Source: Desulfuromonadales bacterium (GTDB lineage: Bacteria; Desulfobacterota; Desulfuromonadia; Desulfuromonadales; BM103). From it: a stretch of DNA of 20,115 nt. Positions 8,211 through 15,187 of the stretch are shown piece by piece. Both the position numbers and the translations under genes were made by a program. Location of the stretch: assembly GCA_030640215.1 (NCBI GenBank), contig DAOWJU010000144.1, positions 1 through 20,115 on the forward strand. The letters are read 5' to 3'. Numbering within the stretch: the stretch's first letter is position 1; each line of letters opens with the position of its first letter. The notes beneath the pieces are model-generated. The model had not been told where the DNA came from and did not search any database. It saw nothing but the letters and a program-made list of their open reading frames with translations.

Positions 8211-9422
8211 CTAGTCTTCTCCTGGCCTCTCCGGGTATTCAGCAGCGTCCAGTCTGCGAGCTGCCGCAAAGTCATGATCTTCTACGCTCAAATGGGTTGA
8301 GACGTCACTGAGACGATCCCAGTTGGTTCCCTCGGATTGGTATATAGCGTGAACTTTCAGTGGGAAGCGTGTGGTCCGTGGATCAAGTTCGTGGAAGAGC
8401 GGCAGATTGAAGTAGAGGAGCCGCGTTCCGGTGCCAAAACGGAGTCTGCAGACCGGCAAGCCATTGAAATCGTCGGTCTGAAATTCTGCGGTCACTGAGG
8501 CTGTGATCTTGTGACTCTGGTGCATGATTACCATCGAATGACCGAAGGTGAACTCCGGGTTGTCGCCGAGTCCGTTTGTCTCATCAGAACTGTTGCAGAA
8601 AACTGTCGTCGTGTCTCGGACTCCCGGAGTGTAGGCGAGGTATTCGCCGTAAAAACCGTTAACTACGTCGCGGAAAGCCTTGTGCTCCGGTTTCGGGTTG
8701 CATTCGAGGACACAGAGCAGGTCGAGGCGCTGCCGGGTCTGGTGAAACAGGTCGTTGCCCTTCTCAATTACCGTGGAGATGTTCGACTGGTAAAGATCAC
8801 GATAAATGTAATCGAGGCAGATCAGCGACATGAAATTAAAACCGGTCGGCTGGCAACGGATAAGCGGGAAGACTTTGCCACGATAGAGATCGTGGAACGG
8901 GTCGATCGCCTCCTCGCCGAAAAAGGGGTGGCTCTTGGCCTGGATGAAAACCCGCAGGTCATCTTTGGCTTCCTTGATGATCGTCAGACAACAGTTGACC
9001 GGAATTCCGTTGATGTCACCGGAGGTCTGATCCTGTTTCGCCGAGGCCAGAGCTTCGGCATTGTCGATGGCGAACTGCTCAAGCAAGCCGATGTAGGTGA
9101 GCAGGTCAATGTGCTCGATACCGATGATGGTAACCGTGTTGGCCGCAAACTGGTCATTGATGAAGTCAAGCATTTCAGACAACGACTGGTAAGGCAGAGC
9201 CGCCTCCGGAAAGACTAGGAAGTGCTGCTTGCGCAGGTTGCCTTTACCCGTTGCCACCAGTTCAAGAATCGACCTGATCTGTTGCCACTTGGCCGCAGGA
9301 TTAGTCAGCTTGCAGGCATAATTTTCCTGCCCCAACTGGTTGGGGACCTGACAAATCATGCAGTGCAGGTGATGCCCCTGAGGGAACTCAAGCTGTACCT
9401 TTTTTTCGACAATCTGGAACAT
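8211..9422 (-). CDS. Nitrilase-superfamily (carbon-nitrogen hydrolase-like) protein, stand-alone
   Basis: A 403-residue soluble protein that I assign to the nitrilase fold from the spacing of a Glu-Lys-Cys triad. Glu 73 is in LVFPEAALP, Lys 163 in IQAKSHPFF and Cys 202 in MSLICLDYIYRDL. A later FGHSMVIM segment fits a beta strand of the same fold. Enzymes of this fold hydrolyse nitriles, amides or ureido bonds, or transfer acyl groups. This sequence is divergent and its substrate cannot be named. It lacks a signal peptide, and the C-terminal 80 residues match nothing I recognise. It lies 98 bp downstream of the Nudix gene on the same strand, in a patch with a transposase remnant, which suggests accessory DNA. 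Nitrilase domains also occur fused to defence-type reverse transcriptases, but no reverse transcriptase is seen here. Confidence 0.65.
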   Translation of the reverse strand: MFQIVEKKVQLEFPQGHHLHCMICQVPNQLGQENYACKLTNPAAKWQQIRSILELVATGKGNLRKQHFLVFPEAALPYQSLSEMLDFINDQFAANTVTIIGIEHIDLLTYIGLLEQFAIDNAEALASAKQDQTSGDINGIPVNCCLTIIKEAKDDLRVFIQAKSHPFFGEEAIDPFHDLYRGKVFPLIRCQPTGFNFMSLICLDYIYRDLYQSNISTVIEKGNDLFHQTRQRLDLLCVLECNPKPEHKAFRDVVNGFYGEYLAYTPGVRDTTTVFCNSSDETNGLGDNPEFTFGHSMVIMHQSHKITASVTAEFQTDDFNGLPVCRLRFGTGTRLLYFNLPLFHELDPRTTRFPLKVHAIYQSEGTNWDRLSDVSTHLSVEDHDFAAARRLDAAEYPERPGED

Positions 9423-9520
9423 GGCTGCCTGTGTTAAACCTGCACCGCGCAGATAGCTTCGATAGTGATTTTTACAGCGCTTAAACGGGTCAGTAACTTG
9501 CGCACTCTGTCACTTCAGAC

Positions 9521-10021
9521 TCACTGCTTCAGCTTCACAATGGTAGCACTCCTGGCTAGAGTGCGGTCAGCGAGTTCATCCTCTGGCTCACCAGGGTCTA
9601 GCAATGCGTCCGGGAAGAGCTGGGCCAGGATATGGCGCGTGCCCGGCGTCATGTTGTATCGGTTGAAATTCGTGGCCCCGACCCAGAGGGCCTCCGTGAC
9701 TTCGCCTTGGTTCGGTGTCAACTCAAGGGTGGTCGGGTGAGCCCGGTAATAAATAATCACGTAGTGGTCGCTCTTTACGCCGATGCTGACGTGCTCGTAG
9801 ACATCAAGAAGTCCGTCAATATGAACATCGAGACCGACTTCCTCTCGAACTTCACGGTGCAGTGCTTCCAATAACGGCTCTCCATGGTCTATTTTGCCCC
9901 CTGGCATGACCCACTGTCCGCAAAAAGGCTCAATGCAGCGGCGGGTCAGGAGCACCCGGTTCTGCTCGTCAATGATGCAGGCGACAACGCTGGTTTTGAT
10001 ATGCTGTTTTTTAAATTCCAT
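9521..10021 (-). CDS. Nudix hydrolase
   Basis: A 166-residue protein with a complete Nudix box at about residues 42-64: Gly, five residues, Glu, seven residues, then REVREEVGL. Nudix enzymes cleave a nucleoside diphosphate linked to another moiety, and the substrate cannot be read from the box. A longer frame reaches a TTG at 10070-10072, but that codon sits on the TATAAT of the promoter, so ATG 10019-10021 is the better start even though its ribosome site is poor. The C-terminal 30 residues are acidic, then basic, and lie beyond the usual fold. It is probably co-transcribed with the nitrilase-like gene downstream. Confidence 0.88.
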   Translation of the reverse strand: MEFKKQHIKTSVVACIIDEQNRVLLTRRCIEPFCGQWVMPGGKIDHGEPLLEALHREVREEVGLDVHIDGLLDVYEHVSIGVKSDHYVIIYYRAHPTTLELTPNQGEVTEALWVGATNFNRYNMTPGTRHILAQLFPDALLDPGEPEDELADRTLARSATIVKLKQ

Positions 10022-10071
10022 AAAAAAGGGTGAGGCGTGAGGTGAGAAAACGCCTTCTTGTTGATATCTCA

Positions 10072-10099
10072 ATTATAGGCGGTCTCAATTTCAGTGCAA
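10072..10099 (-). promoter_or_regulatory. Promoter for the Nudix/nitrilase-like pair
   Basis: A perfect TATAAT on the minus strand (10072-10077) is preceded after 16 nt by TTGCAC (10094-10099). The predicted start of transcription is near 10065, about 45 nt upstream of the chosen Nudix ATG. The 5' leader can form a small hairpin (AGGCGT with ACGCCT, 10033-10038 and 10050-10055). Confidence 0.5.
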
Positions 10100-10279
10100 G
10101 TCAATGGTGACTGTTGTTGACACTCTTATCCGGGAAGCTCCTTAGATTCCTCGGAACATAGATATTTAAGCCTCTTCCGCAGAATCTGTGGATAGAGTTG
10201 GTTGAAAATTAGAGCATTGCTTCCCTTCATGGGGGTAGGATGGATTAACGAGAAACATCCATCCCATGAGAAAGAAGCA

Positions 10280-10773
10280 ATGCTGATAAAGACTTTACTG
10301 AACAAGGTCGAAGGATTCAAGTCCTTCGTTTACAGTACCACTCAGATCATGCTTATCGAAGGAGTGGAAGCCCTGGTCATTGACATCGTTCCACGTCGCA
10401 ACAGTCGGCCTGTTTGCCCTGGATGCGATAAGCGACGGAGTGTTTACGATCGGCAATCGCAGCGACTATTTGAGTATCTGCCGATCTGGTCTATCAACTC
10501 AATGCTGGAGCCAGGCGGCTTCTGTGGTGTGGGTCTGAACGCCGGACTAAAACATTGCTGCGATTCTTTCGGGAATTTGGTCGAGAACGTAGCGCTCAAC
10601 TCCAATTTGTGTGTAGCGACATGTGGGCGCCGTATCTCAAAGTTATTGCCAAAAAGGCCCCGCAGGCACTGAACATTTTAGACCGATTCCACATTGTGCG
10701 AAAATTCAACGTGGCCATTGATGAAATCCGCCAAAACACCAAATTCTTACTGACCCTGATCTATAAGAAATAG
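10280..10773 (+). pseudogene. ISL3-family transposase remnant with internal deletion
   Basis: The first frame, from ATG 10280, encodes an ISL3-type N-terminus. It has a zinc-finger start (RPVCPGCDKRRSVYD) and the segment RLFEYLPIWSI. Near 10497-10515 the homology jumps to another frame that reads RRLLWCGSERRTKTL, then FFREFGRERS, CSDMWAPYL and ALNILDRFHIVRKF. These belong to the middle of the DDE catalytic domain. The usual stretch of more than 100 residues between these parts is absent, and the second frame ends at a TAG (10771-10773) well short of a normal C-terminus. The element is therefore dead: internally deleted, frame-shifted and 3'-truncated. I could not find a matching pair of terminal inverted repeats. 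A possible left end lies near 10171, beginning GCCTCTTCCGCAGAATC. Confidence 0.8.
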
Positions 10774-10792
10774 CCACCCGTTTTCAGGTGGC
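10773..10792 (-). terminator. Weak terminator candidate for the small HTH gene
   Basis: GCCACC (10773-10778) pairs with GGTGGC (10787-10792) around an 8-nt loop. Read on the minus strand, the stem is followed by TATTTCTTAT, a poor but U-rich tract. It lies 94 nt past the end of the minus-strand helix-turn-helix gene. It may instead belong to the decayed insertion element. Confidence 0.35.
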
Positions 10793-10885
10793 CACAATAG
10801 CAGTTCCATACATGATCCGACCAAACAACATCTGTCCGATCAAGTCTCGATTACTCTACTTTTAAGCAATTCAAAAAACTCGCAA

Positions 10886-11071
10886 TCAGGATCGACTTAC
10901 CATCGTCTCCACTTCGAGACGCACATCATCGATGTTCACCTGCACAACCTTGTCACCTTCCCGTTCAGCTCTCACCAGACCCTCTTCAACCCACTCCATC
11001 AACTTCACAAGTTGAATTCCGAACTTGTCTGCTGCAGCTTCAGGGGTGTACCAGGTTTTAACCAGCGACAT
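10886..11071 (-). CDS. Small helix-turn-helix (MerR/excisionase-like) DNA-binding protein
   Basis: A 61-residue protein. The segment WYTPEAAADKFGI followed by VKLMEWVEEGLVRAEREGDK has the pattern of a winged helix-turn-helix of the MerR/HTH_17 kind. The final IDDVRLEVETM would be the closing helix. The chosen ATG (11069-11071) has a very strong AAGGAGG 5 nt upstream, which rules against the 71-residue reading that starts at 11101. Such single-domain proteins bind DNA as excisionases or as small regulators. No effector domain is present and no target can be assigned. Neighbours are the insertion-element remnant on one side and the 3' end of the envelope operon on the other. Confidence 0.75.
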   Translation of the reverse strand: MSLVKTWYTPEAAADKFGIQLVKLMEWVEEGLVRAEREGDKVVQVNIDDVRLEVETMVSRS

Positions 11072-11092
11072 AAGAACCTCCTTTGTCAAAGA

Positions 11093-11145
11093 GACTGCCA
11101 ACGGTAGCAGTCATTGGAGATAAATCAATCCACGCTTCAATTATA
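11093..11145 (-). promoter_or_regulatory. Promoter/leader of the small HTH gene with a possible operator
   Basis: A perfect TATAAT is present on the minus strand (11140-11145), but no good -35 box is visible. In the leader, GACTGC (11093-11098) and GCAGTC (11107-11112) form an inverted repeat with an 8-nt spacer, just upstream of the ribosome site. It could be an autoregulatory operator or an RNA hairpin. Confidence 0.35.
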
Positions 11146-11257
11146 GCGGCAAAAGCAGAATTGTCTGTCGTTCCTCTCTGATTAATAAAAATACTTGGTA
11201 ACTTCAACACATTGCACTAAAACCATCAAGAGCACCCCCCTGCTCGTTGCACTCGCT

Positions 11258-11280
11258 TCCCCCCTGTAAAACAGGGGGGA
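11258..11280. repeat. C/G-rich perfect hairpin repeat
   Basis: A 10-bp perfect stem (11258-11267 with 11271-11280, TCCCCCCTGT and its complement) surrounds a 3-nt loop. It is followed by a further G7 run at 11284-11290, with C6 at 11235-11240. This resembles dispersed hairpin repeats of the CCCCC...GGGGG type common in intergenic DNA of many bacteria. No U-tract follows on the minus strand, so it is not a standard terminator for the DUF3047 gene that ends at 11343. Confidence 0.6.
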
Positions 11281-11342
11281 TTGAGGGGGGGTAATTTATT
11301 TTGCTGAATAGTTACAATATTTGTTCATAAGGTGAGAAGTGA

Positions 11343-12038
11343 CTAGCGTCGACTGGCCGTAATATCACCGTACCAGGCAGTAGCTGATTCGCCAGTATCA
11401 TCGGTGTCAGTCATAATGGCAATCGCACCGACCGACGGTGGATCCTCACCAAAAGCCCGACGGTAGTCTTCCACAAGGTTGCGTCGAGCGGCAAGCCATT
11501 GGCCAACCTTGCCGGGACCACTTTCCACGGCGATCATCATATCATTGCTGGCATAGGTGCTGATCTGGGATGAATCTTTGGGCAACCGGTTGGCCCAGAT
11601 ATAATTGAGCGTTTTGGTTTTCAAGAACAGCCAGTGGGGGAAAACCACGTAAATTCGGGCAGCGTAGTCATCCCCTTGTTTGGTACGGCTATCCCCTTTG
11701 GCAATGGTATTGGCGACTTTCCAGCGCCAGGACAAAATGGGATATTCATTGGGATCGTATTCAGTCTCGTAGATAAGCCCAGAGGCAGTACCAGAACTTT
11801 TGGCTTGCAACACCTTTTGACCCGAGCCTCCCTTTTGACCCAAGTCTCCCGTTTGTCCCAAGTCTCCCGTTTGTCCCGATTCTGCAACAATGCGATACTC
11901 GGTATGACCCTTGAAACTTTTTTCATACCAACCATCCAGCCCAGACTCAGAGAATTTGCCTGTCTGAACCTTGCCCGAATCTGCAGATGCAGAAGCAACC
12001 AGCGTGAGTAGAAGAAAACATGTCAGTAAATATTTCAT
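11343..12038 (-). CDS. DUF3047 family exported protein
   Basis: A 231-residue protein with a cleavable signal peptide (MKYLLTCFLLLTLVASASA, cut near residue 20). A longer frame to 12089 exists, but ATG 12036-12038 starts exactly at the signal peptide. The mature part matches the DUF3047 pattern I recognise: a WYEKSFKGHTEY opening, a YPILSWRWKV strand and GDDYAARIYVVFP. The end reads IAIMTDTDDTGESATAWYGDI, where the Asp-rich segment could bind a metal or sugar. No function is established for the family. An 18-bp tandem repeat encodes a Gly-Gln-Thr-Gly-Asp-Leu insert at about residues 52-75. It is the last gene of the envelope operon, 51 bp after the polyferredoxin stop. Confidence 0.82.
   Translation of the reverse strand: MKYLLTCFLLLTLVASASADSGKVQTGKFSESGLDGWYEKSFKGHTEYRIVAESGQTGDLGQTGDLGQKGGSGQKVLQAKSSGTASGLIYETEYDPNEYPILSWRWKVANTIAKGDSRTKQGDDYAARIYVVFPHWLFLKTKTLNYIWANRLPKDSSQISTYASNDMMIAVESGPGKVGQWLAARRNLVEDYRRAFGEDPPSVGAIAIMTDTDDTGESATAWYGDITASRR
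11814..11885. repeat. 18-bp tandem repeat, four units, inside the DUF3047 gene
   Basis: Four consecutive 18-nt units occupy 11814-11831, 11832-11849, 11850-11867 and 11868-11885. Units 2 and 3 differ at only two positions, while the outer units are more diverged. Each unit is in frame and encodes a six-residue Gly/Gln/Asp-rich block. Copy-number change would not disrupt the reading frame. Confidence 0.85.
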
Positions 12039-12089
12039 AGCATAGAGACTCAAACCATAAGAACCGAAAATCATAAGAACCGGGGGCAC

Positions 12090-13649
12090 TCAGCCATAAG
12101 GCCCGGCAAGGAATTCGGCGCGTTTGCGGCGGCTCTCACCCTCGTTGATGATACGAACGGCACTGGCGCCCTCCACAGGGCACTTGGTCTCGCAAATACC
12201 GCAACCGATGCAGAGTTTATCGACGACCTTGGGGAATTTGAGGCGGCGCAGCTCACCATCGACCAGCACCTCTTTTTCCTCCATGACAATCGCTTTCTCA
12301 CCTGTGGGGCAATGTTCTTCGCAGACCAGGCATTCAACACCCTTGGCAAAAGGCAGACAACGATCTTTTTTAATGACAGCAAGGCCAATTACATTCTTCT
12401 TCTTTTCTGGCAATTTCAGTGGCGCAATGGCTCCGGTCGGACAGACCTGACCGCAAAGAGTACAGTTGTACTCGCAGTAACCGATGCGCGGCACCACCAG
12501 CGGCGTCCACAAACCGATGGGACCTGCTTCAAGTAACGCGGGCTGCAAGGTCCGGCCAATGCAGACTTTCATACATTCAGCACAGCGCACACAGCGTTGC
12601 AAGAATTCTTCTTCAGGCACCGCTCCCGGCGGCCGGATCAGATAAGGGTTTTGCTCGTGGGTCACTGGGCCAATACTCACCACTGGTGCCAGCATGACGC
12701 CGCTGGCCATGGCGGTCAGAACACCACGGCGCTGTAAATCAACGCCGAGATCGTTGTCGGCTCCAGTCCGCAAAGTAAACTGTACGCGCTCTTCCGGACA
12801 GAAACCGGTGCAATCCATACAGAGCAAGCATTCACTGCGCATATGACCTGACTCACGTACTGCACCAGAACGACAGAGGCTATCGCACAGTTGGCAATCG
12901 GCACAGAGTTCTTGCGGAGTTCGTTGCAGAATCGCATAGCGCGAGCAGATGCCAAGCAGGCCGCCAAGAGGACAGAGATTCTTACACCAGAAGCGGTGTT
13001 CGACTTTTTCCAGCAGAACGATCACCAAGAAGATCAACAGGGTAAAAAGGCCCAGGGCAAAGATCGGCTGATGAAAGGCCATCAGGTTATCACGAAAGAC
13101 CGGATAGGAAGTTTTGGCCAGAGATGACAGCAACGGCACTTCATGCTCATAGAAGAAGTCAAAAAGCCCATTCAAACCATAATTATATGCGGGATAAACT
13201 GCGAGAGTTAAAGAGCGCAGAAAAATCGCCAGCGGATCGAAGAGGCCGAGGAGTTGTACGCCAAAGAGAGTCGCCGCACTCATGGCGATCAGCAGGTAGT
13301 ACTTGACGCGCCGCCAACCGGGCGAAAAAGTTCGTCGGCCACGGCCTATGACTTTGCCGAGGCCATCAAGGGTGCTGCCGAGCGGGCAGATCCAGCCACA
13401 AAAAAAACGCCCGAAGAGAACCGTAAAGAGGATAACAACCAGAGCGGGCCAGAGGACCTGCCAGCCAAAGGGTCCGGGGGCGAGAAAATCTGCGAGTGCG
13501 GCGAGCGGGTCAATCCGGAAGAGCAAACTGACCGGATAGGGTAGCTGGTCAATACCACGATATTCCGTCTGCAAGAAAAGCCAGAGGAAAAGCGCCAGAC
13601 AAAAGCTCTGGCTGATCTTGCGGGCGTATGTCCAGGAAGAGTTTTTCAA
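12090..13649 (-). CDS. NapH/NapG-like membrane polyferredoxin
   Basis: A 519-residue membrane iron-sulfur protein. The N-terminal half is NapH/NosR-like, with hydrophobic segments at about 13-28, 66-82, 116-136 and 195-214. It carries the paired motifs FCGWICPLG (83-91) and WCKNLCPLG (221-229). Six Cys-rich motifs follow: 249-259, 274-284, 353-363, 392-403, 431-447 and 480-490. Four of them end in CP, and most or all should hold 4Fe-4S clusters. A hydrophobic stretch near 309-325 separates the NapH-like part from a NapG-like ferredoxin part, so this looks like a fusion of the two. Relatives draw electrons from the quinol pool for periplasmic reductases or their maturation. The start is TTG 13647-13649, overlapping the DUF362 stop as TTGA. 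Confidence 0.87.
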   Translation of the reverse strand: MKNSSWTYARKISQSFCLALFLWLFLQTEYRGIDQLPYPVSLLFRIDPLAALADFLAPGPFGWQVLWPALVVILFTVLFGRFFCGWICPLGSTLDGLGKVIGRGRRTFSPGWRRVKYYLLIAMSAATLFGVQLLGLFDPLAIFLRSLTLAVYPAYNYGLNGLFDFFYEHEVPLLSSLAKTSYPVFRDNLMAFHQPIFALGLFTLLIFLVIVLLEKVEHRFWCKNLCPLGGLLGICSRYAILQRTPQELCADCQLCDSLCRSGAVRESGHMRSECLLCMDCTGFCPEERVQFTLRTGADNDLGVDLQRRGVLTAMASGVMLAPVVSIGPVTHEQNPYLIRPPGAVPEEEFLQRCVRCAECMKVCIGRTLQPALLEAGPIGLWTPLVVPRIGYCEYNCTLCGQVCPTGAIAPLKLPEKKKNVIGLAVIKKDRCLPFAKGVECLVCEEHCPTGEKAIVMEEKEVLVDGELRRLKFPKVVDKLCIGCGICETKCPVEGASAVRIINEGESRRKRAEFLAGPYG

Positions 13650-14569
13650 ACCATGCGAACCTGTTTAAGGTCCATGACGCCCAGGCCTCTTTGCGCCGCA
13701 GCCACAATCGTCGACACATCTTCAGGCTTGAGACCAAAAAGGGTTGTGGCGTAAGCATCCGCCGCCACCATATCGGGCGAGGCGATCAGGGTCTCGGGGT
13801 TGCGGACATCTTCAACCCGCCCGCCCTGGGGACCGTTGGCGACCAGGATACGGGTTGCATCAATCACGGTAAGGTCAGCATGGATAACCGATGCTATATC
13901 GGTGAGAGACTCGGCAATTTTATGATGCAGACGCCCCCGGTTGCCACCGATCACACCCATCAGGTTTTTCATACCGAGCGTCAGACGGGAAATCGAGTGA
14001 TGCTTGGCAATTGGCACGTTAATCAGGCGGTCGGCCTCAATCACCGGCATATAGAACTGCCAACGATCAAAAGCCTTGCCTCCATGAATAGCCAGCTCTT
14101 TATAGCCATGCCGATCCATATATTCCAGGCTGACGCGGTCTGATTTGACACTTTCTACCGCAGCACGTATGCCGCTCTGCGTGTAGCAGCGCCGTTCATC
14201 GTTACAGGTACGATCAAAGATGCGCACCTGTTTTGCACCGGCATCAAGGCAGAGTTCCACCAGAGTTTTGACGACTTCCGGATGAGTGTTGGCAGCCAGT
14301 TCGACGGTGCGATCCCAACCGATATTCGGCTTGACCACAACAACGTCACCCGACTTGACAAAATTCTCCATGCCGCCCAGAGCATGCAAGGTCTCTTTAA
14401 CCAGGAGCGACACATCCTGCCCCTTGCGCACGGCAAGCGGCGGCATTTCTGCAGCATGCGCTGGCAACGCCAGCAGATCGAGCGCAGGCAGACAGCCAAC
14501 GGCTGAAGTTGCCACGGCAGTCTGGATACTCCGGCGGATAAAGGTACGTCGATCTATTCGGGTCATCAT
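13646..14569 (-). CDS. DUF362 protein with Tat-type signal
   Basis: A 307-residue protein opening with a twin-arginine motif (DRRTFIRRS, residues 6-14) and a hydrophobic stretch ending ALPAHA at about 39, so export in folded form is likely. DUF362 features are the core segment VVVVKPNIGWD (76-86) and NVPIAKHHSISRLTLGMKNL starting at 184. A later VIDATRILVANGPQGG (235-250) is also typical. The family is found with ferredoxins or polyferredoxins. Its biochemical role is not established, although some members carry their own 4Fe-4S domain, and this one does not. Its TGA overlaps the start of the polyferredoxin gene, which argues for a functional pair: a folded cofactor-bearing periplasmic protein plus its electron supply. 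Confidence 0.88.
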   Translation of the reverse strand: MMTRIDRRTFIRRSIQTAVATSAVGCLPALDLLALPAHAAEMPPLAVRKGQDVSLLVKETLHALGGMENFVKSGDVVVVKPNIGWDRTVELAANTHPEVVKTLVELCLDAGAKQVRIFDRTCNDERRCYTQSGIRAAVESVKSDRVSLEYMDRHGYKELAIHGGKAFDRWQFYMPVIEADRLINVPIAKHHSISRLTLGMKNLMGVIGGNRGRLHHKIAESLTDIASVIHADLTVIDATRILVANGPQGGRVEDVRNPETLIASPDMVAADAYATTLFGLKPEDVSTIVAAAQRGLGVMDLKQVRMV

Positions 14570-14578
14570 CGGCTCTCG

Positions 14579-15187
14579 TCAGATAAATCGTTTCTCTTTC
14601 AAAAACTTCCGCGCCACATCCCTGGGGTTTCCAGCAGCACTTGCAACCTCCAACTCCTTCATGGTCGAGTCATCGATAGCACCGCCAAGTTTGTTAATCA
14701 AGCGAGCCAGAGCCGGGAATTTTTTCAAAGTATCCTTACGGACCACAGGAGCCGCAACCGCAACCGTGCCTTCCGGAGCATAGCGTGCATCGGAGAAGCC
14801 AAAAGGTTTCAGCCAGATCAGGTTAAGCTCCTGATTGTAACGTTCCTTGACCGCCTTGTAGAGCTCATCGGAGTCTGCAATCGGTTGATCCTTCAGGATT
14901 GTCACCTGACCAACGCCCGTGTATTCGATATACATATCCAGCTCGGCACGAATCATCGCATCGTGAGCTTCGGCATGCCCCTTTATCGGGACCACCTTAA
15001 CTGTCGTCCCGGTACGTTCACTGATCAGCACTGAGAGCATTTCGGCCAGAACCTGCTGTTGTGGATCATCCAAAGCTCCCACCACCAGGGTTTTGCCGAC
15101 ACAGGCACTCACTGACGAGACAGAAAGCGATGTCATCATCAGAACCAACAACAGCGAATTAAGGACGAGATAACGCAGAGATTTCAT
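14579..15187 (-). CDS. Shortened glycine betaine/choline-type (OpuAC-like) substrate-binding protein
   Basis: A 202-residue exported protein. The signal segment ends VSSVSAC, so it could be either a signal-peptidase I substrate or a lipoprotein at Cys 29. The mature part starts TLVVGALDDPQQQVLAEML and contains ELDMYIEYTGVGQV at 82-95, the hinge motif of OpuAC/OsmF binding proteins. Those proteins are about 270-300 residues long. Here the text runs from the first-lobe motif to the final lobe-1 part (KDTLKKFPALARLINKLGG) with the middle largely missing, so the second lobe is strongly reduced. No ABC permease or ATPase gene is nearby. ATGA overlap links it to the beta-helix lipoprotein gene upstream. 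It may bind a ligand without serving transport. Confidence 0.78.
   Translation of the reverse strand: MKSLRYLVLNSLLLVLMMTSLSVSSVSACVGKTLVVGALDDPQQQVLAEMLSVLISERTGTTVKVVPIKGHAEAHDAMIRAELDMYIEYTGVGQVTILKDQPIADSDELYKAVKERYNQELNLIWLKPFGFSDARYAPEGTVAVAAPVVRKDTLKKFPALARLINKLGGAIDDSTMKELEVASAAGNPRDVARKFLKEKRFI

Noticed and set aside
7987..8214. Small overlapping frames after hgcB (plus 7987-8214, minus 7998-8198) as possible short genes or toxins
   Set aside because: No ribosome site, no hydrophobic or toxin-like pattern and no recognisable family.
8511..9218. Long plus-strand reading frame (235 codons) opposite the nitrilase-like gene
   Set aside because: It is antisense to a gene with a recognisable triad, has no ribosome site and shows no domain. 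Such mirror frames are expected in coding DNA of this composition.
11221..11290. CRISPR array or intrinsic terminator at the C/G-rich repeats
   Set aside because: Only one hairpin plus flanking C and G runs are present, with no spaced direct repeats and no U-tract after the stem.
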